The notes below the pieces were generated by a model. The model saw only the letters and a program-made list of their open reading frames with translations, ran no database searches and was not told where the DNA came from. From SIG440 sp045591035 (GTDB lineage Bacteria; Bacillota; Clostridia; Monoglobales; Monoglobaceae), in contig JAZNSG010000003.1 of NCBI GenBank assembly GCA_045591035.1, forward strand, positions 43,326 through 107,325: a DNA stretch of 64,000 nt. Reading direction: 5' to 3'. A program made the position numbers and the translations under genes. Shown piece by piece: positions 16,423 to 25,616 of this stretch; within the stretch, counting starts at the first letter, position 1, and each line of letters starts with the position of its first letter.

Positions 16423-17235
16423 TTATTCCTGGGTTTCATCAGCCTCGGGCTTGTTAAGTGAAACAACCATTCTTCTGTTAGGTTCTTCACCAATGCTGTA
16501 AGTCTTTATTTTGGGGTTGTTTTGAAGAGCTGCGTGAATAATGCGTCTCTCGTTTGCTGTCATTGGTTCAAGGGTAATGGACTTTTTGTCCTTAAGAACA
16601 CTTCTTTCAAGACCGTGCGCAAGTCTAACAAGAGTTGCCTCTCTTTTTGTGCGGTAGCCTTCTGTGTCAAGAGTAACTTTTACGTAAGGCATATTCTTGT
16701 CTCTGTTTACATAGAGAACGGTAAGCATCTGAACTGCATCGATTGTGTCTCCTCGTTTTCCGATAAGAAGGCCCATCTTGTCACCGGAAATATCAATGTA
16801 AATAACATTTTTTTCAAGCTTGATATGGAGTTCAAACTTTAGACCAATTTTTGTAAGTACTTCAGATACAAAGTATTTAGCATCGTCTACTGCTGTTTTT
16901 GGAATGACAAAGTCGTCATTAACTTCGTGTTTGGGTGCTTTTGCAACAGCCGGTGCTTTTTCGGGCTTTGCTTGTTTTTCGTCGGAAGTGGGGGTTTTTT
17001 CAGCAGCATGCTTTTTTTCGGATTTCTGAGCAGGTGCGGGAGCAGCCTTTTTTTCGTCAGACTTTCTCCATGCAATGATATCTACCTCAGAGCCAACCAA
17101 AAATTTCATAAGGCCTTTGCCGATTTCGCGAGTTACATCATATGCAACCTCGTCCTTTGAAACTCCTAAGTCTTTTGCCGCGAGTTCAACGGCTTCATCT
17201 ACGGTTTTTGCGGTTTTTTCTACCTTTTCGAACAT
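16423..17235 (-). CDS. jag: RNA-binding protein Jag/KhpB
   Basis: A 270-aa protein with a Jag_N domain (about 1-52), a long Lys/Ala/Pro-rich linker, a KH domain (about 125-200, with GLLIGKRGDTIDAVQ as the GxxG loop) and an R3H domain (TANERRIIHAALQNN). KhpB pairs with KhpA and affects cell elongation and sRNA biology in Firmicutes. The start lies inside the 3' end of yidC, overlapping by 41 nt, with an AAGGAG site within yidC, which suggests coupled translation. Confidence 0.93.
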   Translation of the reverse strand: MFEKVEKTAKTVDEAVELAAKDLGVSKDEVAYDVTREIGKGLMKFLVGSEVDIIAWRKSDEKKAAPAPAQKSEKKHAAEKTPTSDEKQAKPEKAPAVAKAPKHEVNDDFVIPKTAVDDAKYFVSEVLTKIGLKFELHIKLEKNVIYIDISGDKMGLLIGKRGDTIDAVQMLTVLYVNRDKNMPYVKVTLDTEGYRTKREATLVRLAHGLERSVLKDKKSITLEPMTANERRIIHAALQNNPKIKTYSIGEEPNRRMVVSLNKPEADETQE

Positions 17236-18271
17236 TTTCTATCTCTCCTTCTAATTCTTCCAGGCTGATATCAATCTTAAAGTATTTTGTAACAAGGGTG
17301 TGCTGAACCATTTGAATTATGTTGCTTGTTATCCAATAAAGACCTACAGCTGCAGGAAGTGTAAATGCAAACCATGCCGAGAAAAAGGGCATAATTGTGG
17401 TCATTGTTTTCATTGTTTCGCTGCCGGAATTTGCGGGAAGCTTTTGTGCAGCTTTCTCTTCTTCAGACAAAATAAGATGCTTATCCGGCTTTTCACCCTT
17501 TTGCTTTTTGTTGGGTGATGTAATTTTGGCGGATATAAAAGATGTCAATCCTGAAAGAACAGGGATAATCCAAAGTAGGTAGACATCTTTTGTAAGATTT
17601 GAAACCTTGCCGATGAATATGCCGAGGAATTTGTTGAAATCGGGTGTAGCAGCAAGATTCATACCAAGGAAATCAAAGTTTATGAGCTTTGATTTGAGTT
17701 CGGGATTCCAACCGGAAATCAGGGTGTTGTCCAGAATATCCCGGTTATCGAAGAGAAGCTGAGCCATCTGGATTTCGTGCTGCCCGAAGGTGTTGTTGCG
17801 CATAGCTTTCTCATAGGTAACGGGAATTACGGACTTGAGACTTTCGGGAAGCTTATCCATATTTGTACTTGCCCAGATATTGATTGATTCGCCAATTCTC
17901 CAGATATCTCCGGGGTCAACGCCCAACATATACATAATGGGCTTTCTCACAACGTAAAAAAGAGCAAATATAATGGGAAGCTGAATAAACATGGGCAAAC
18001 ACCCACTTGCGGGGCTTATACCGTACTTTTGGTACAGCTTCATTGTTTCTTTGTTTAGACGGTCTTTGTCGTTTTCGTATTTTTTTTGAATAGCCATAAG
18101 AAGCGGCTGAATTTTTTGGGTTTTTGCCATGGACTTTTTCTGTTTCAATTCTAACGGGAAAAGAACAAGCTTTACAAAAATTGTAAAGAATATAATGGCA
18201 AAACCATAGTTTTTGAATATTCCGTAGAAAAGGTTCAAAATCCAACCAAGGGCTAACATAATATAGGTCAT
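17195..18271 (-). CDS. yidC: Membrane protein insertase YidC
   Basis: Inserts proteins into the cytoplasmic membrane alone or with Sec. The roughly 358-aa Gram-positive-type protein has about five membrane segments, a cytoplasmic hairpin rich in Lys (LELKQKKSMAKTQKIQP), the GCLPMFIQLPI segment and a basic tail (RKGRKNRKNRR) that can touch ribosomes. It carries a larger-than-usual loop between about residues 110 and 230. I start at ATG 18271, eight bases after GGAGG; the longer frame begins with TTG at 18286, inside that site. Confidence 0.94.
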   Translation of the reverse strand: MTYIMLALGWILNLFYGIFKNYGFAIIFFTIFVKLVLFPLELKQKKSMAKTQKIQPLLMAIQKKYENDKDRLNKETMKLYQKYGISPASGCLPMFIQLPIIFALFYVVRKPIMYMLGVDPGDIWRIGESINIWASTNMDKLPESLKSVIPVTYEKAMRNNTFGQHEIQMAQLLFDNRDILDNTLISGWNPELKSKLINFDFLGMNLAATPDFNKFLGIFIGKVSNLTKDVYLLWIIPVLSGLTSFISAKITSPNKKQKGEKPDKHLILSEEEKAAQKLPANSGSETMKTMTTIMPFFSAWFAFTLPAAVGLYWITSNIIQMVQHTLVTKYFKIDISLEELEGEIENVRKGRKNRKNRR

Positions 18272-18313
18272 ATCAGTGTCCTCCAACCTGTGTGTAATAG
18301 GTGTTTATGGAAT

Positions 18314-18532
18314 CTAAGGAAAATCAATTCCGCCTTTTGAAAATGGGTTGCATCTCAAAATCCGCCATATCGCTTTTATCATACCTTTAAAAGGACCGTA
18401 TTTTTTGATTGCCAGAATTGCATACTCGGAGCAAGTCGGATAAAACTTGCAGCGTGGTGGAGTAAGTGGCGAAATAAAACGTCGGTAAAATTGTATTATT
18501 CCAATGAAAATCTGTGAAAAAAGCTTAGTCAT
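18314..18532 (-). CDS. yidD: Membrane protein insertion efficiency factor YidD
   Basis: A 72-aa amphipathic protein with the conserved FYRRFISPLTPPRCKFYPTCS block (Cys28, Cys34) and LRCNPFSKGG near the end. YidD assists YidC-dependent insertion. Its start overlaps the rnpA end by 8 nt, as in most Firmicutes. Confidence 0.95.
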   Translation of the reverse strand: MTKLFSQIFIGIIQFYRRFISPLTPPRCKFYPTCSEYAILAIKKYGPFKGMIKAIWRILRCNPFSKGGIDFP

Positions 18533-18878
18533 TTTTCAAAACCTCAAGCTCTTTTGCGGCGGACAAAAAGTCGTGTGTAAGGGTTGAAAAATTCGCATAC
18601 GCGGTTTTTCCCCTTGCAACCAAAATGAAATCATAGCCATTTTTCAAAAGAAAAAGTTCGTTGCGGAAAACTTCTCGCAAACGTCGTTTTGCACGGTTTC
18701 TGATAACAGCCTTTCCGATTTTTTTGCTGACCGTAATGCCAAGGCGGTTAAACCCAAGACTGTTTTGTCGGGAATAAACCACCAGCGTCGGGCGGACGCA
18801 GGATTTGCCCTTTGAATAAATTCGTTTGAATTGTGAATTGAGATTCAAAATTTCAAATCTCTGGGCAGTACTTGACAT
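18525..18878 (-). CDS. rnpA: Ribonuclease P protein component
   Basis: The protein cofactor of RNase P, which matures tRNA 5' ends. The 117-aa product has the RNR motif region KAVIRNRAKRRLREVFR and the GFNRLGITVSKKIGKA strand. I use the ATG at 18878, preceded by GGAG, which gives the usual length; the longer frame to 18959 runs through the intergenic hairpins. It follows rpmH with two hairpins in between. Confidence 0.95.
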   Translation of the reverse strand: MSSTAQRFEILNLNSQFKRIYSKGKSCVRPTLVVYSRQNSLGFNRLGITVSKKIGKAVIRNRAKRRLREVFRNELFLLKNGYDFILVARGKTAYANFSTLTHDFLSAAKELEVLKND

Positions 18879-18902
18879 AAAAATTCTCCTAAGCAAAAAT
18901 AC

Positions 18903-18925
18903 CGGCACCACGGAAGATGGTGCCG
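18903..18925 (-). promoter_or_regulatory. Intergenic hairpin before rnpA
   Basis: A stem CGGCACCA / TGGTGCCG with a 7-nt loop, followed on the minus strand by GTATTTTT. It could be an RNA-processing or attenuation element between rpmH and rnpA. Confidence 0.5.
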
Positions 18926-18945
18926 CTGAAAAGGCCATAATAGTC

Positions 18946-18968
18946 AAAAAGACGCACAAAGGCGTCTT
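18946..18968 (-). terminator. Partial terminator directly after rpmH
   Basis: On the minus strand GACGC and GCGTC enclose CTTTGT and are followed by TTTTT. It abuts the rpmH stop codon. The short stem suggests incomplete termination, which would give more rpmH than rnpA message. Confidence 0.65.
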
Positions 18969-19102
18969 TAGGCTGACAATTTCTTTCTGCCTTTAAGTCT
19001 TCTTCTTGCTAAAACCTTGCGGCCATTGCTTGTAGACATTCTTTTTCTAAAACCATGTTCTTTGGCTCTGTGTCTTTTCTTAGGTTGAAATGTTCTGAGC
19101 AT
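18968..19102 (-). CDS. rpmH: Ribosomal protein L34
   Basis: A 44-aa highly basic protein, beginning MLRTFQPKKRHRAKEHGF and ending RRLKGRKKLSA, with the L34 core RMSTSNGRKVLARRR. The ATG at 19102 is preceded by GGAGGGG. It heads the rpmH-rnpA-yidD-yidC-jag cluster and has a strong promoter facing away from dnaA. Confidence 0.96.
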   Translation of the reverse strand: MLRTFQPKKRHRAKEHGFRKRMSTSNGRKVLARRRLKGRKKLSA

Positions 19103-19184
19103 TAAAATTCCCCTCCAAACTCAAGATAATCTAATTGTATAAATAATAAGTAGTTTATACTTAATCTGCCAAACAGCACTACTT

Positions 19185-19213
19185 ATTTTAGCATAAGAAC
19201 CAAAGTTTGTCAA
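19185..19213 (-). promoter_or_regulatory. rpmH promoter
   Basis: On the minus strand TTGACA (19213-19208) and TAAAAT (19190-19185) are 17 bp apart, about 85 bp before rpmH. Confidence 0.85.
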
Positions 19214-19357
19214 GACTTTGTTGGGGGAATTTTTTCAAAAAAATTTTTTCATTGACAAAACCACATATGTTGTAAGGAATAAATAAAGTACGGGCAATAT
19301 TTTGTGCTTTTGTGAGACTTCTCAAAATTTCTCAGTTGGTTTTGGCAGATTTTTATG

Positions 19358-19386
19358 TTGAAAAAAGAATAAAAGTCTGTTATTAT
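19358..19386 (+). promoter_or_regulatory. dnaA promoter
   Basis: TTGAAA (19358-19363) and TATTAT (19381-19386) are 17 bp apart. The leader to the TTG start is about 85 nt. Confidence 0.75.
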
Positions 19387-19477
19387 ATATAAGGTATATG
19401 ATTAATTGAAAAATAAAATGGATTCTTGTGGGCAAAACCCACTTAAGATACAGCAATACCTGAAAGGAGTTTTACAT

Positions 19478-20794
19478 TTGGAAGAACTGGCACGTATTTG
19501 GAATAAGGTGACGGAGGAGCTTTCAAAAGACATTACAACCGTGGCTTTTGATTCCTGGATAAAGCCCATTCATCCTGAGTCTATTGACGAAACGAAGATT
19601 ACATTGACTGTTCCGTTTTCAGTAAACAAAAATATGATAATGACAAAATATTTTTCGCTTATTGAAAGCTGTCTCGAGATGGTAACATCTCACAAATTTG
19701 ATATTGAGGTGAAAGTTGACGACGAAAACAATGAGAGTGGGAATGTTGACCCTATCACTGTTGAGAATACTCTTAACTCCAAGTATAATTTTTCATCATT
19801 CGTTGTTGGTAACAATAATAATCTTGCGTACTTTGCGTCACTAGCTGTGGCTGAACGTCCGGCTAAGACCTATAATCCTTTGTTTTTGTATGGCGGAAGC
19901 GGACTTGGAAAGACACATCTTATGCAGGCAATAGGTAACTTCTATCGTGAAAATTACCCTAAGAAGAAGGTGCTTTATACCACCAGTGAAAAGTTTACAT
20001 ACGAGCTTGTTACTGCAATCCGTGAAAAAACCAACCAGGCATTTCGCAACAAGTATCGTAAGGTTGACCTTTTGCTTATTGATGATGTGCAGTTCTTTGC
20101 CAACAAGGAGTCTGCCCAGGAAGAGTTTTTCCACACATTTAACGCTCTTTATGACAGCGACAAGCAGATTGTTCTAACATCGGACAGGCTTCCCTCGGAG
20201 ATACCTCAGCTTACTGACAGGCTTAAAAGCAGGTTCAACAGCGGACTTCTTGCAGATGTTCAGCCGCCGGATTTTGAAACCCGTATGGCGATATTGAAGA
20301 GCAAAATACAGAGTGAGTATTTGTCGGTGGATGAAGAAATTGTTGAGTTCATTGCCGACAGTATAAAATCAAATGTCCGTGACCTTGAGGGTGCTGTTAA
20401 GCGTATTTTGGTTTATGCCGGAATAAGACGTACAAACGAGATTTCTATGGAACTTGCTACTGCGGCGCTGCGGGATATTTTGTCTACACAGCCGAAACGG
20501 ACCATTTCGCCGAGTCTTATTATTGATGAGGTAGAAAAATATTATCATCTTTCAAGAGGTTCAATAATATCTTCAAAACGTTCAAAGGACGTAGCGCTTC
20601 CGAGACAGATTGCTATGTATATTTGCCGGGAACTTCTTGATGACCCGTCCTTCCCCAAAATAGGCGAGGCTTTTGGGGGCAGAGACCATTCCACGGCTAT
20701 GCATAATGTAAAGAAAATAACCAGTGATTTGACTACGGACAAGGATTTGGAAAATATAGTGAATGAAATTATCTCGAATATAAAGAAAGGCTGA
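19478..20794 (+). CDS. dnaA: Chromosomal replication initiator DnaA
   Basis: A 438-aa AAA+ initiator. Domain I covers about residues 1-80, domain III has Walker A GGSGLGKTH and Walker B LLIDDVQF, and domain IV carries the DNA-contacting GGRDHSTAMHNVKKI signature. The start is TTG 19478, seven bases after AAAGGAGT, giving MEELARIWNKV; the longer frame from TTG 19406 has no ribosome site. It is followed after 9 bp by mnmE, not by dnaN, which is unusual. Confidence 0.95.
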   Translation: MEELARIWNKVTEELSKDITTVAFDSWIKPIHPESIDETKITLTVPFSVNKNMIMTKYFSLIESCLEMVTSHKFDIEVKVDDENNESGNVDPITVENTLNSKYNFSSFVVGNNNNLAYFASLAVAERPAKTYNPLFLYGGSGLGKTHLMQAIGNFYRENYPKKKVLYTTSEKFTYELVTAIREKTNQAFRNKYRKVDLLLIDDVQFFANKESAQEEFFHTFNALYDSDKQIVLTSDRLPSEIPQLTDRLKSRFNSGLLADVQPPDFETRMAILKSKIQSEYLSVDEEIVEFIADSIKSNVRDLEGAVKRILVYAGIRRTNEISMELATAALRDILSTQPKRTISPSLIIDEVEKYYHLSRGSIISSKRSKDVALPRQIAMYICRELLDDPSFPKIGEAFGGRDHSTAMHNVKKITSDLTTDKDLENIVNEIISNIKKG

Positions 20795-20803
20795 TAGAGT
20801 TTA

Positions 20804-22198
20804 ATGAAGGAGTTCGATACAATTGCAGCGATAGCTACGCCTGTGGGTATTGGCGGCATTGCAATAATAAGAATAAGCGGTGATGATGCAGAAAGCTGCG
20901 CTGAAAAAATTGTGTTCCCTAAAAATGGCAAGGGTCTTTCAGAAACTGAAAGCCATAAGCTCACTTTGTCGTTGGTTAAACGTCTTTCGGATGGGGCAGT
21001 TCTTGATGAAGTTTTGGCAGTGGTTATGCGGGGGCCTCATTCATATACAGGTGAGAATGTTGTTGAAATTAATTGCCATGGCGGACAGCTGTCTGCAAGG
21101 CTGATACTTGAGGAGCTTTTTAAGTGCGGTGCCAGACTGGCGGAGCCCGGAGAGTTTACAAGACGGGGTTTTATGAACGGGAAAATGGACCTACTTAAGG
21201 CGGAATCGGTTATTGATTTGATTCATTCAAATTCAGGGCTTGGGCATGACAATGCGGTAAAGACTCTTTCGGGAAAGCTTTCAGAAAAGGTAAACAGCAT
21301 TCGTGATGAGGCGGTGGCCTTTGCCTCGCGGATTTCTGCAATGCTTGATTACCCCGAGGAAATTGATGATATTTCTGAGGAGGAGCTTGAAGAAAAAATA
21401 GATGGTGTTTTGGGAAGAATTGAAGAACTTCTTGAAGGGTTCAACAAGGGCAGGATTATGCGTGATGGACTGATGACTGTTATTGTTGGAAGACCGAATG
21501 TGGGGAAGTCGTCTCTTCTTAATGCACTCAGCAGAAGCGAAAGGGCGATTGTTACGGATATCCCCGGTACGACACGGGATACTGTTGAGGAATATGTGAC
21601 GGTAAACGGGATTGCACTTCGGCTCATTGACACAGCCGGAATTCGTGAAAGTCAGAATTCTGTTGAAAGAATTGGTATCGAGAGAGCAAAGGAAAATATT
21701 GAAAAGGCGGAACTTTGTCTTTTTGTTGTTGATGCTTCTGCGGGGATATCTTCGGAAGATTTGGAAATTTTCGAGTATACCGGGGGCAAGAATGTAATAG
21801 TAATATTAAATAAGACGGACAAGAAAGAAGTTATAGATAAGGAAGATTATGCAAATAGACTTGGGATAAGCTGTGATGACATTATTCTTACTGCAACGCC
21901 GACAGGGGAGACTCCTGTTGGTATAGATACCCTTGAGGAAAAGATAACCCAAAGATTTATGAGCGGAGAGATAACCAATGACGATGTATTTATATTTAAT
22001 GACCGTCAAAAGGACGCTCTCATAAAGGCCAAAGTTGCAGGTGAAAATATGAAAAAGGCGGTTTCAGATGGTATGCCGACGGATATGCTTTATGTAGATT
22101 TGGAAGATTTGGTCTCTGCTTTGGGCGAGGTCACCGGTGTGACGGTGCAGGATGAAATTATAGAAGAAGTATTTGAGCGGTTTTGCGTGGGTAAATAG
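20804..22198 (+). CDS. mnmE: tRNA modification GTPase MnmE
   Basis: With MnmG it modifies U34 of certain tRNAs at C5. The 464-aa protein has an N-terminal tetrahydrofolate-binding domain (FDTIAAIATPVGIGG start), a helical domain, and an inserted G domain with GRPNVGKSS, DIPGTTRDT, DTAGIRE and NKTD. It ends in FCVGK, the conserved cysteine motif. mnmE usually follows jag; here it lies on the other side of dnaA, and mnmG is not in the window. Confidence 0.96.
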   Translation: MKEFDTIAAIATPVGIGGIAIIRISGDDAESCAEKIVFPKNGKGLSETESHKLTLSLVKRLSDGAVLDEVLAVVMRGPHSYTGENVVEINCHGGQLSARLILEELFKCGARLAEPGEFTRRGFMNGKMDLLKAESVIDLIHSNSGLGHDNAVKTLSGKLSEKVNSIRDEAVAFASRISAMLDYPEEIDDISEEELEEKIDGVLGRIEELLEGFNKGRIMRDGLMTVIVGRPNVGKSSLLNALSRSERAIVTDIPGTTRDTVEEYVTVNGIALRLIDTAGIRESQNSVERIGIERAKENIEKAELCLFVVDASAGISSEDLEIFEYTGGKNVIVILNKTDKKEVIDKEDYANRLGISCDDIILTATPTGETPVGIDTLEEKITQRFMSGEITNDDVFIFNDRQKDALIKAKVAGENMKKAVSDGMPTDMLYVDLEDLVSALGEVTGVTVQDEIIEEVFERFCVGK

Positions 22199-22256
22199 GG
22201 ACAAAAAGCGGCTCACATTACGCTTTACAGTAAAAAAGAAAGTGATTGGAAAGAAA

Positions 22257-23255
22257 ATGGCAAAGGGATTTGAATTAAGTTTTGATTTTGTTGAAAAGTG
22301 GGGTAGATTTGCAAAGCCGGAGTATTTGCAAATCTACATATATTTATTGGGGAATTACAAAAAGACCGGAGAGATGCTGAGTCCTGCTGTTTTGGCGAAG
22401 AAACTTGACAAGAAAATTGAAAAAGTTGAGGCGGCTCTTGATTTTTGGGTTACAGCGGAAGAACTTGAAGTAGAAGATAGTTTGTATAGCTTCACTCAAA
22501 GCTCTGAGAAGAAACAAATTAAAAGCAAAACTGAAAAGATTGAAAAATCAAAGCAACTCAGGGAGAGACCATCATACAGCCCTGCGGAAATTGATGCGGT
22601 TGCCTCGGTAAACAAAGATATCGACTACTTGTTTAAACAGGCTGAGACAATTTTGGGAAGAATGCTTAACCAGTATGATTATGAACTTTTGTATTCCTTT
22701 GTGGATTGGCTTGGGCTTCCGGTTGAGGTTGTGGTTATGCTTTTGACATTTGCTGCAAATCGGGGAAAGACGGGAAAACGCTATCTTGAATCGGTGGCGC
22801 TTGATTGGTGCGATAAGGGAATTGACAACTACGAGAGTGCCGAAAACTATATAAAAGAGATAGAACTTAAACTATCGGCAGAGGGTCGGGTTCGCAGTGT
22901 TTTGGGTATTTATGACAGAGCGCTCAGCCAGACAGAAAAGAAATACATAAAGCAGTGGGTTTTTGAGAAGAACATTCCGGTTGAACTGATAAGTGAGGCG
23001 TATGACCGCACGGTTTCGGCTACGGGTAAGCTGAGCTGGGGATATATGAACAAAATTCTGCTCAGCTGGGCGAGAGAGGGATTGTCTTCTGTTGAGCAGG
23101 TCAAGGAGTATGATGCGTTATACAAATTGAAAAATGCCCCGTCGAAAACAAGGAATATGCCTAAAAGAAATCGGGCAAACAACTATGTGGATACCAACAA
23201 AGAGGACTATTCGAATTTTGCCGAACAAATATTAAATGATATGCTGGAGGGTTGA
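22257..23255 (+). CDS. DnaD-domain replication protein
   Basis: A 332-aa protein with an N-terminal winged-helix-like region (about 1-85), a charged Lys-rich linker (about 90-120), and two C-terminal DnaB_2/DnaD helical repeats, the last ending in the region SWGYMNKILLSWARE. Such proteins help load the replicative helicase in Firmicutes. I choose ATG 22257 with a GGAAAG site; the longer frame from 22173 overlaps mnmE. The next gene is a DnaI-like loader, a familiar pairing. Confidence 0.85.
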   Translation: MAKGFELSFDFVEKWGRFAKPEYLQIYIYLLGNYKKTGEMLSPAVLAKKLDKKIEKVEAALDFWVTAEELEVEDSLYSFTQSSEKKQIKSKTEKIEKSKQLRERPSYSPAEIDAVASVNKDIDYLFKQAETILGRMLNQYDYELLYSFVDWLGLPVEVVVMLLTFAANRGKTGKRYLESVALDWCDKGIDNYESAENYIKEIELKLSAEGRVRSVLGIYDRALSQTEKKYIKQWVFEKNIPVELISEAYDRTVSATGKLSWGYMNKILLSWAREGLSSVEQVKEYDALYKLKNAPSKTRNMPKRNRANNYVDTNKEDYSNFAEQILNDMLEG

Positions 23256-23262
23256 AGCTGTT

Positions 23263-24237
23263 ATGGAATCTGCTTATGTTCTTGCGAACAGGGAATTAGA
23301 AGAAATAAGGAACACCAATAAAGGACTTTTGGATATGCGTCATGGTGAGGTTATGGCTAAAGCCCCTCACCTTGCTGATATTGAGACTGAACTTATGAAA
23401 CAGGGCAGTCGTCTTTTGAAATGTGTGCTTAATAAATGTGAAGATTTTGAGGAGATAAAAAGCAGTATCCAAAAGCTTCAAAAGGATAAGGCGAAGCTTC
23501 TTAAAAATAATGGTTTTTCCGAGGATTATCTTGATGATATTTACAGTTGCAAAGAATGTCGGGATACGGGTTTTGTTGAAGGACTTCGCTGTGATTGTCT
23601 TAAGGCATTGGTGAAAAAACATTTGTGTGCGAACTCCAATATCGCAGATTATATGAGAAACGACAGATTTGAAAATTTTGATATGTCCCTTTTTGCTCAG
23701 CAGGATGATGAGAATGGTAAAGCCCTGAAGGTTATGAAAATAATTTGTGACAAGGCTTTGGATTTTGCGGAGAACTTTGATAAGACTCATGATAATTTTC
23801 TTATTATGGGAAATGCGGGTACGGGAAAGACCTTTATTTCAAGCTGTATAGCGAATCATGCTTTGGATAGGGGAAAGCCCGTTTATTACCAGACAGCTTT
23901 CAGGCTTTTTGAGATATTTGAGGATGCAAAATTTAACAGGGATGAAGATGCATCAGATATTGTGAAGTATGTTTATGATGTGGATTTGCTTATAATTGAT
24001 GACCTGGGCACAGAATTTTCAACCCAGTTTACTTCAGCGGTCTTGTTTGATATTGTAAATACCAGAATACTTTCCGGAAAGAGTACGGTTATTTCTTCAA
24101 ATCTCGGGTTTGACGAAATGTCAAATATATACAGCCAGAGAGTTGTTTCAAGGTTCATGGGAGACTACAAGCTGTTTCAGACAGCAGGTAAAGACCTTAG
24201 GGCTGTTAAGAGAATGAAAAACAAAAGGGGGAACTGA
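23263..24237 (+). CDS. DnaI/DnaC-type helicase loader ATPase
   Basis: A 324-aa loader with a coiled N terminus, a cysteine-rich zinc-binding patch (CKECRDTG...CDC, about residues 88-105), and an AAA+ domain with Walker A NAGTGKT and Walker B LLIIDDLG, plus an arginine-bearing SRFMGDY region. The ATG at 23263 is 12 bases after GGAGG; an in-frame ATG at 23236 lies within the upstream gene. It pairs with the DnaD-like gene and ends 2 bp before rnfC. Confidence 0.9.
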   Translation: MESAYVLANRELEEIRNTNKGLLDMRHGEVMAKAPHLADIETELMKQGSRLLKCVLNKCEDFEEIKSSIQKLQKDKAKLLKNNGFSEDYLDDIYSCKECRDTGFVEGLRCDCLKALVKKHLCANSNIADYMRNDRFENFDMSLFAQQDDENGKALKVMKIICDKALDFAENFDKTHDNFLIMGNAGTGKTFISSCIANHALDRGKPVYYQTAFRLFEIFEDAKFNRDEDASDIVKYVYDVDLLIIDDLGTEFSTQFTSAVLFDIVNTRILSGKSTVISSNLGFDEMSNIYSQRVVSRFMGDYKLFQTAGKDLRAVKRMKNKRGN

Positions 24238-24239
24238 CA

Positions 24240-25616
24240 ATGAGGATTGTTCAAGAAGCTTTGAATGCTGTGAGACGGAAAATGGGCAAGGTTGAAGTTT
24301 TCACTTTTGATGGTGGAATCCACCCTGATGATATGAAAGAACAGACCAAAGATAAGGTGATTGTTGACATTAATGTTCCAAAGGAAATGGTTTTTCCTTT
24401 GCAACAGCATATTGGTGCACCAGCAAAGCCTTGCGTGACTGTTGGGAATAGAGTTCTTGCGGGACAAAAGGTTGGCGAAGCGGATGGCTTTGTTTCGGCA
24501 AACATTCATTCGTCGGTTTCAGGAACGGTTGTGGCTATTGAGCCAAGGCTTCATCCTGCGGGATTTTTAGTTAACTCTGTGGTTGTTGAGAATGATGGCC
24601 TTGATGAGTGGGTTAAGCTTGGAGCACCGCGAACTGTTGAAGAGGTTGAGCCTTCGGAAATAGTTGAACTTGTGCGTGAGGCAGGTATCACGGGTATGGG
24701 TGGTGCGGCTTTTCCTGCACATGTGAAGCTTAGTCCGCCTGCAGATAAAAAAATTGAATATGTAATTGTTAACGGAGCAGAGTGTGAGCCTTATCTTACT
24801 TCTGACTATTGTGTTATGCTTGAGCAGGGCAAAGAAGTTATTGACGGTCTTCGCATTGTTATGAAGCTTTTTGGCTTGGATACCGGATACATAGCTATTG
24901 AAACCAACAAGCCGAAGGCTATTGCGAAAATCACAGAACTTGCAAAATCGGTTGAAGACGTTACTATAAAGGTTGTTGGGGTAAAGACCAAGTACCCCCA
25001 GGGCTCGGAAAAGCATCTTATAAAAGCTGTTACAGGCAGAAGTATACCACCGGGAAAATTGCCTATGGATGTAGGTGCGATTGTCAATAACGTTGATACT
25101 GTTAAGGCGATTGAAAGGGCTGTTCTCAGAGGTATACCCCTTACAAGCCGTGTGGTTACCGTGGCAGGTGATGCTGTGAGTAATCCTTGTAATTTGCGTG
25201 TTCCCATAGGAACAAGTTTTGATGCTCTGGTGGAAGAATGTGGTGGTCTTTTGAAACCCGCAGCGAAGTGTGTTATGGGTGGACCTATGATGGGATTGGC
25301 TCTTGTAGATACCAAAGTTCCTGTGATAAAAGGTTCTTCGGGACTTTTGGTATTTGGGGAGGAGGCTGCGAAGTCAAGACCTGAGCAAAGTTGCCTGAGA
25401 TGTGGCAAATGTGTTTCGGGATGTCCAATGAATTTGCTTCCTAATATGGTTAAAGAAGCGGTATGTTGTGATGATATGGAAAAGCTTTTGAAGTTGAACA
25501 TAAACGATTGTATACAATGTGGTTCTTGCACTTATGTTTGTCCTGCAGAGCAAAATCCTTTGCAATATATAAGAACAGGAAAAGCGAAACTCAGAAAGGC
25601 GGAGGTGAAGGGATAA
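24240..25616 (+). CDS. rnfC: Rnf complex subunit RnfC
   Basis: The NADH/flavin-binding peripheral subunit of the ion-translocating ferredoxin:NAD+ oxidoreductase. The 458-aa protein has the FDGGIHP start block, a GMGGAAFPAHVKL motif with the NGAECEPYL segment, and two [4Fe-4S] sites (CLRCGKCVSGCP, CIQCGSCTYVCP). Its start follows AGGGGGAAC two bp after the helicase loader; an internal ATG at 24282 would give the more usual N terminus but has a weak site. Confidence 0.95.
   Translation: MRIVQEALNAVRRKMGKVEVFTFDGGIHPDDMKEQTKDKVIVDINVPKEMVFPLQQHIGAPAKPCVTVGNRVLAGQKVGEADGFVSANIHSSVSGTVVAIEPRLHPAGFLVNSVVVENDGLDEWVKLGAPRTVEEVEPSEIVELVREAGITGMGGAAFPAHVKLSPPADKKIEYVIVNGAECEPYLTSDYCVMLEQGKEVIDGLRIVMKLFGLDTGYIAIETNKPKAIAKITELAKSVEDVTIKVVGVKTKYPQGSEKHLIKAVTGRSIPPGKLPMDVGAIVNNVDTVKAIERAVLRGIPLTSRVVTVAGDAVSNPCNLRVPIGTSFDALVEECGGLLKPAAKCVMGGPMMGLALVDTKVPVIKGSSGLLVFGEEAAKSRPEQSCLRCGKCVSGCPMNLLPNMVKEAVCCDDMEKLLKLNINDCIQCGSCTYVCPAEQNPLQYIRTGKAKLRKAEVKG

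Larger units (their letters stand above)
19103..19477. other. Divergent rpmH/dnaA intergenic region, possible oriC
   Basis: This 375-bp AT-rich gap holds the two divergent promoters and an A/T block near 19230-19250. In Bacillota oriC often flanks dnaA, and this is the one sizeable gap beside it. I looked for DnaA boxes (TTATNCACA and its complement) and saw no perfect copy, so the origin is a possibility only. Confidence 0.3.

Noticed and set aside
24806..25531. 241-aa reverse-strand frame inside rnfC
   Set aside because: It lies wholly antisense to a well-supported rnfC and shows no domain; it is a shadow of biased codon use.
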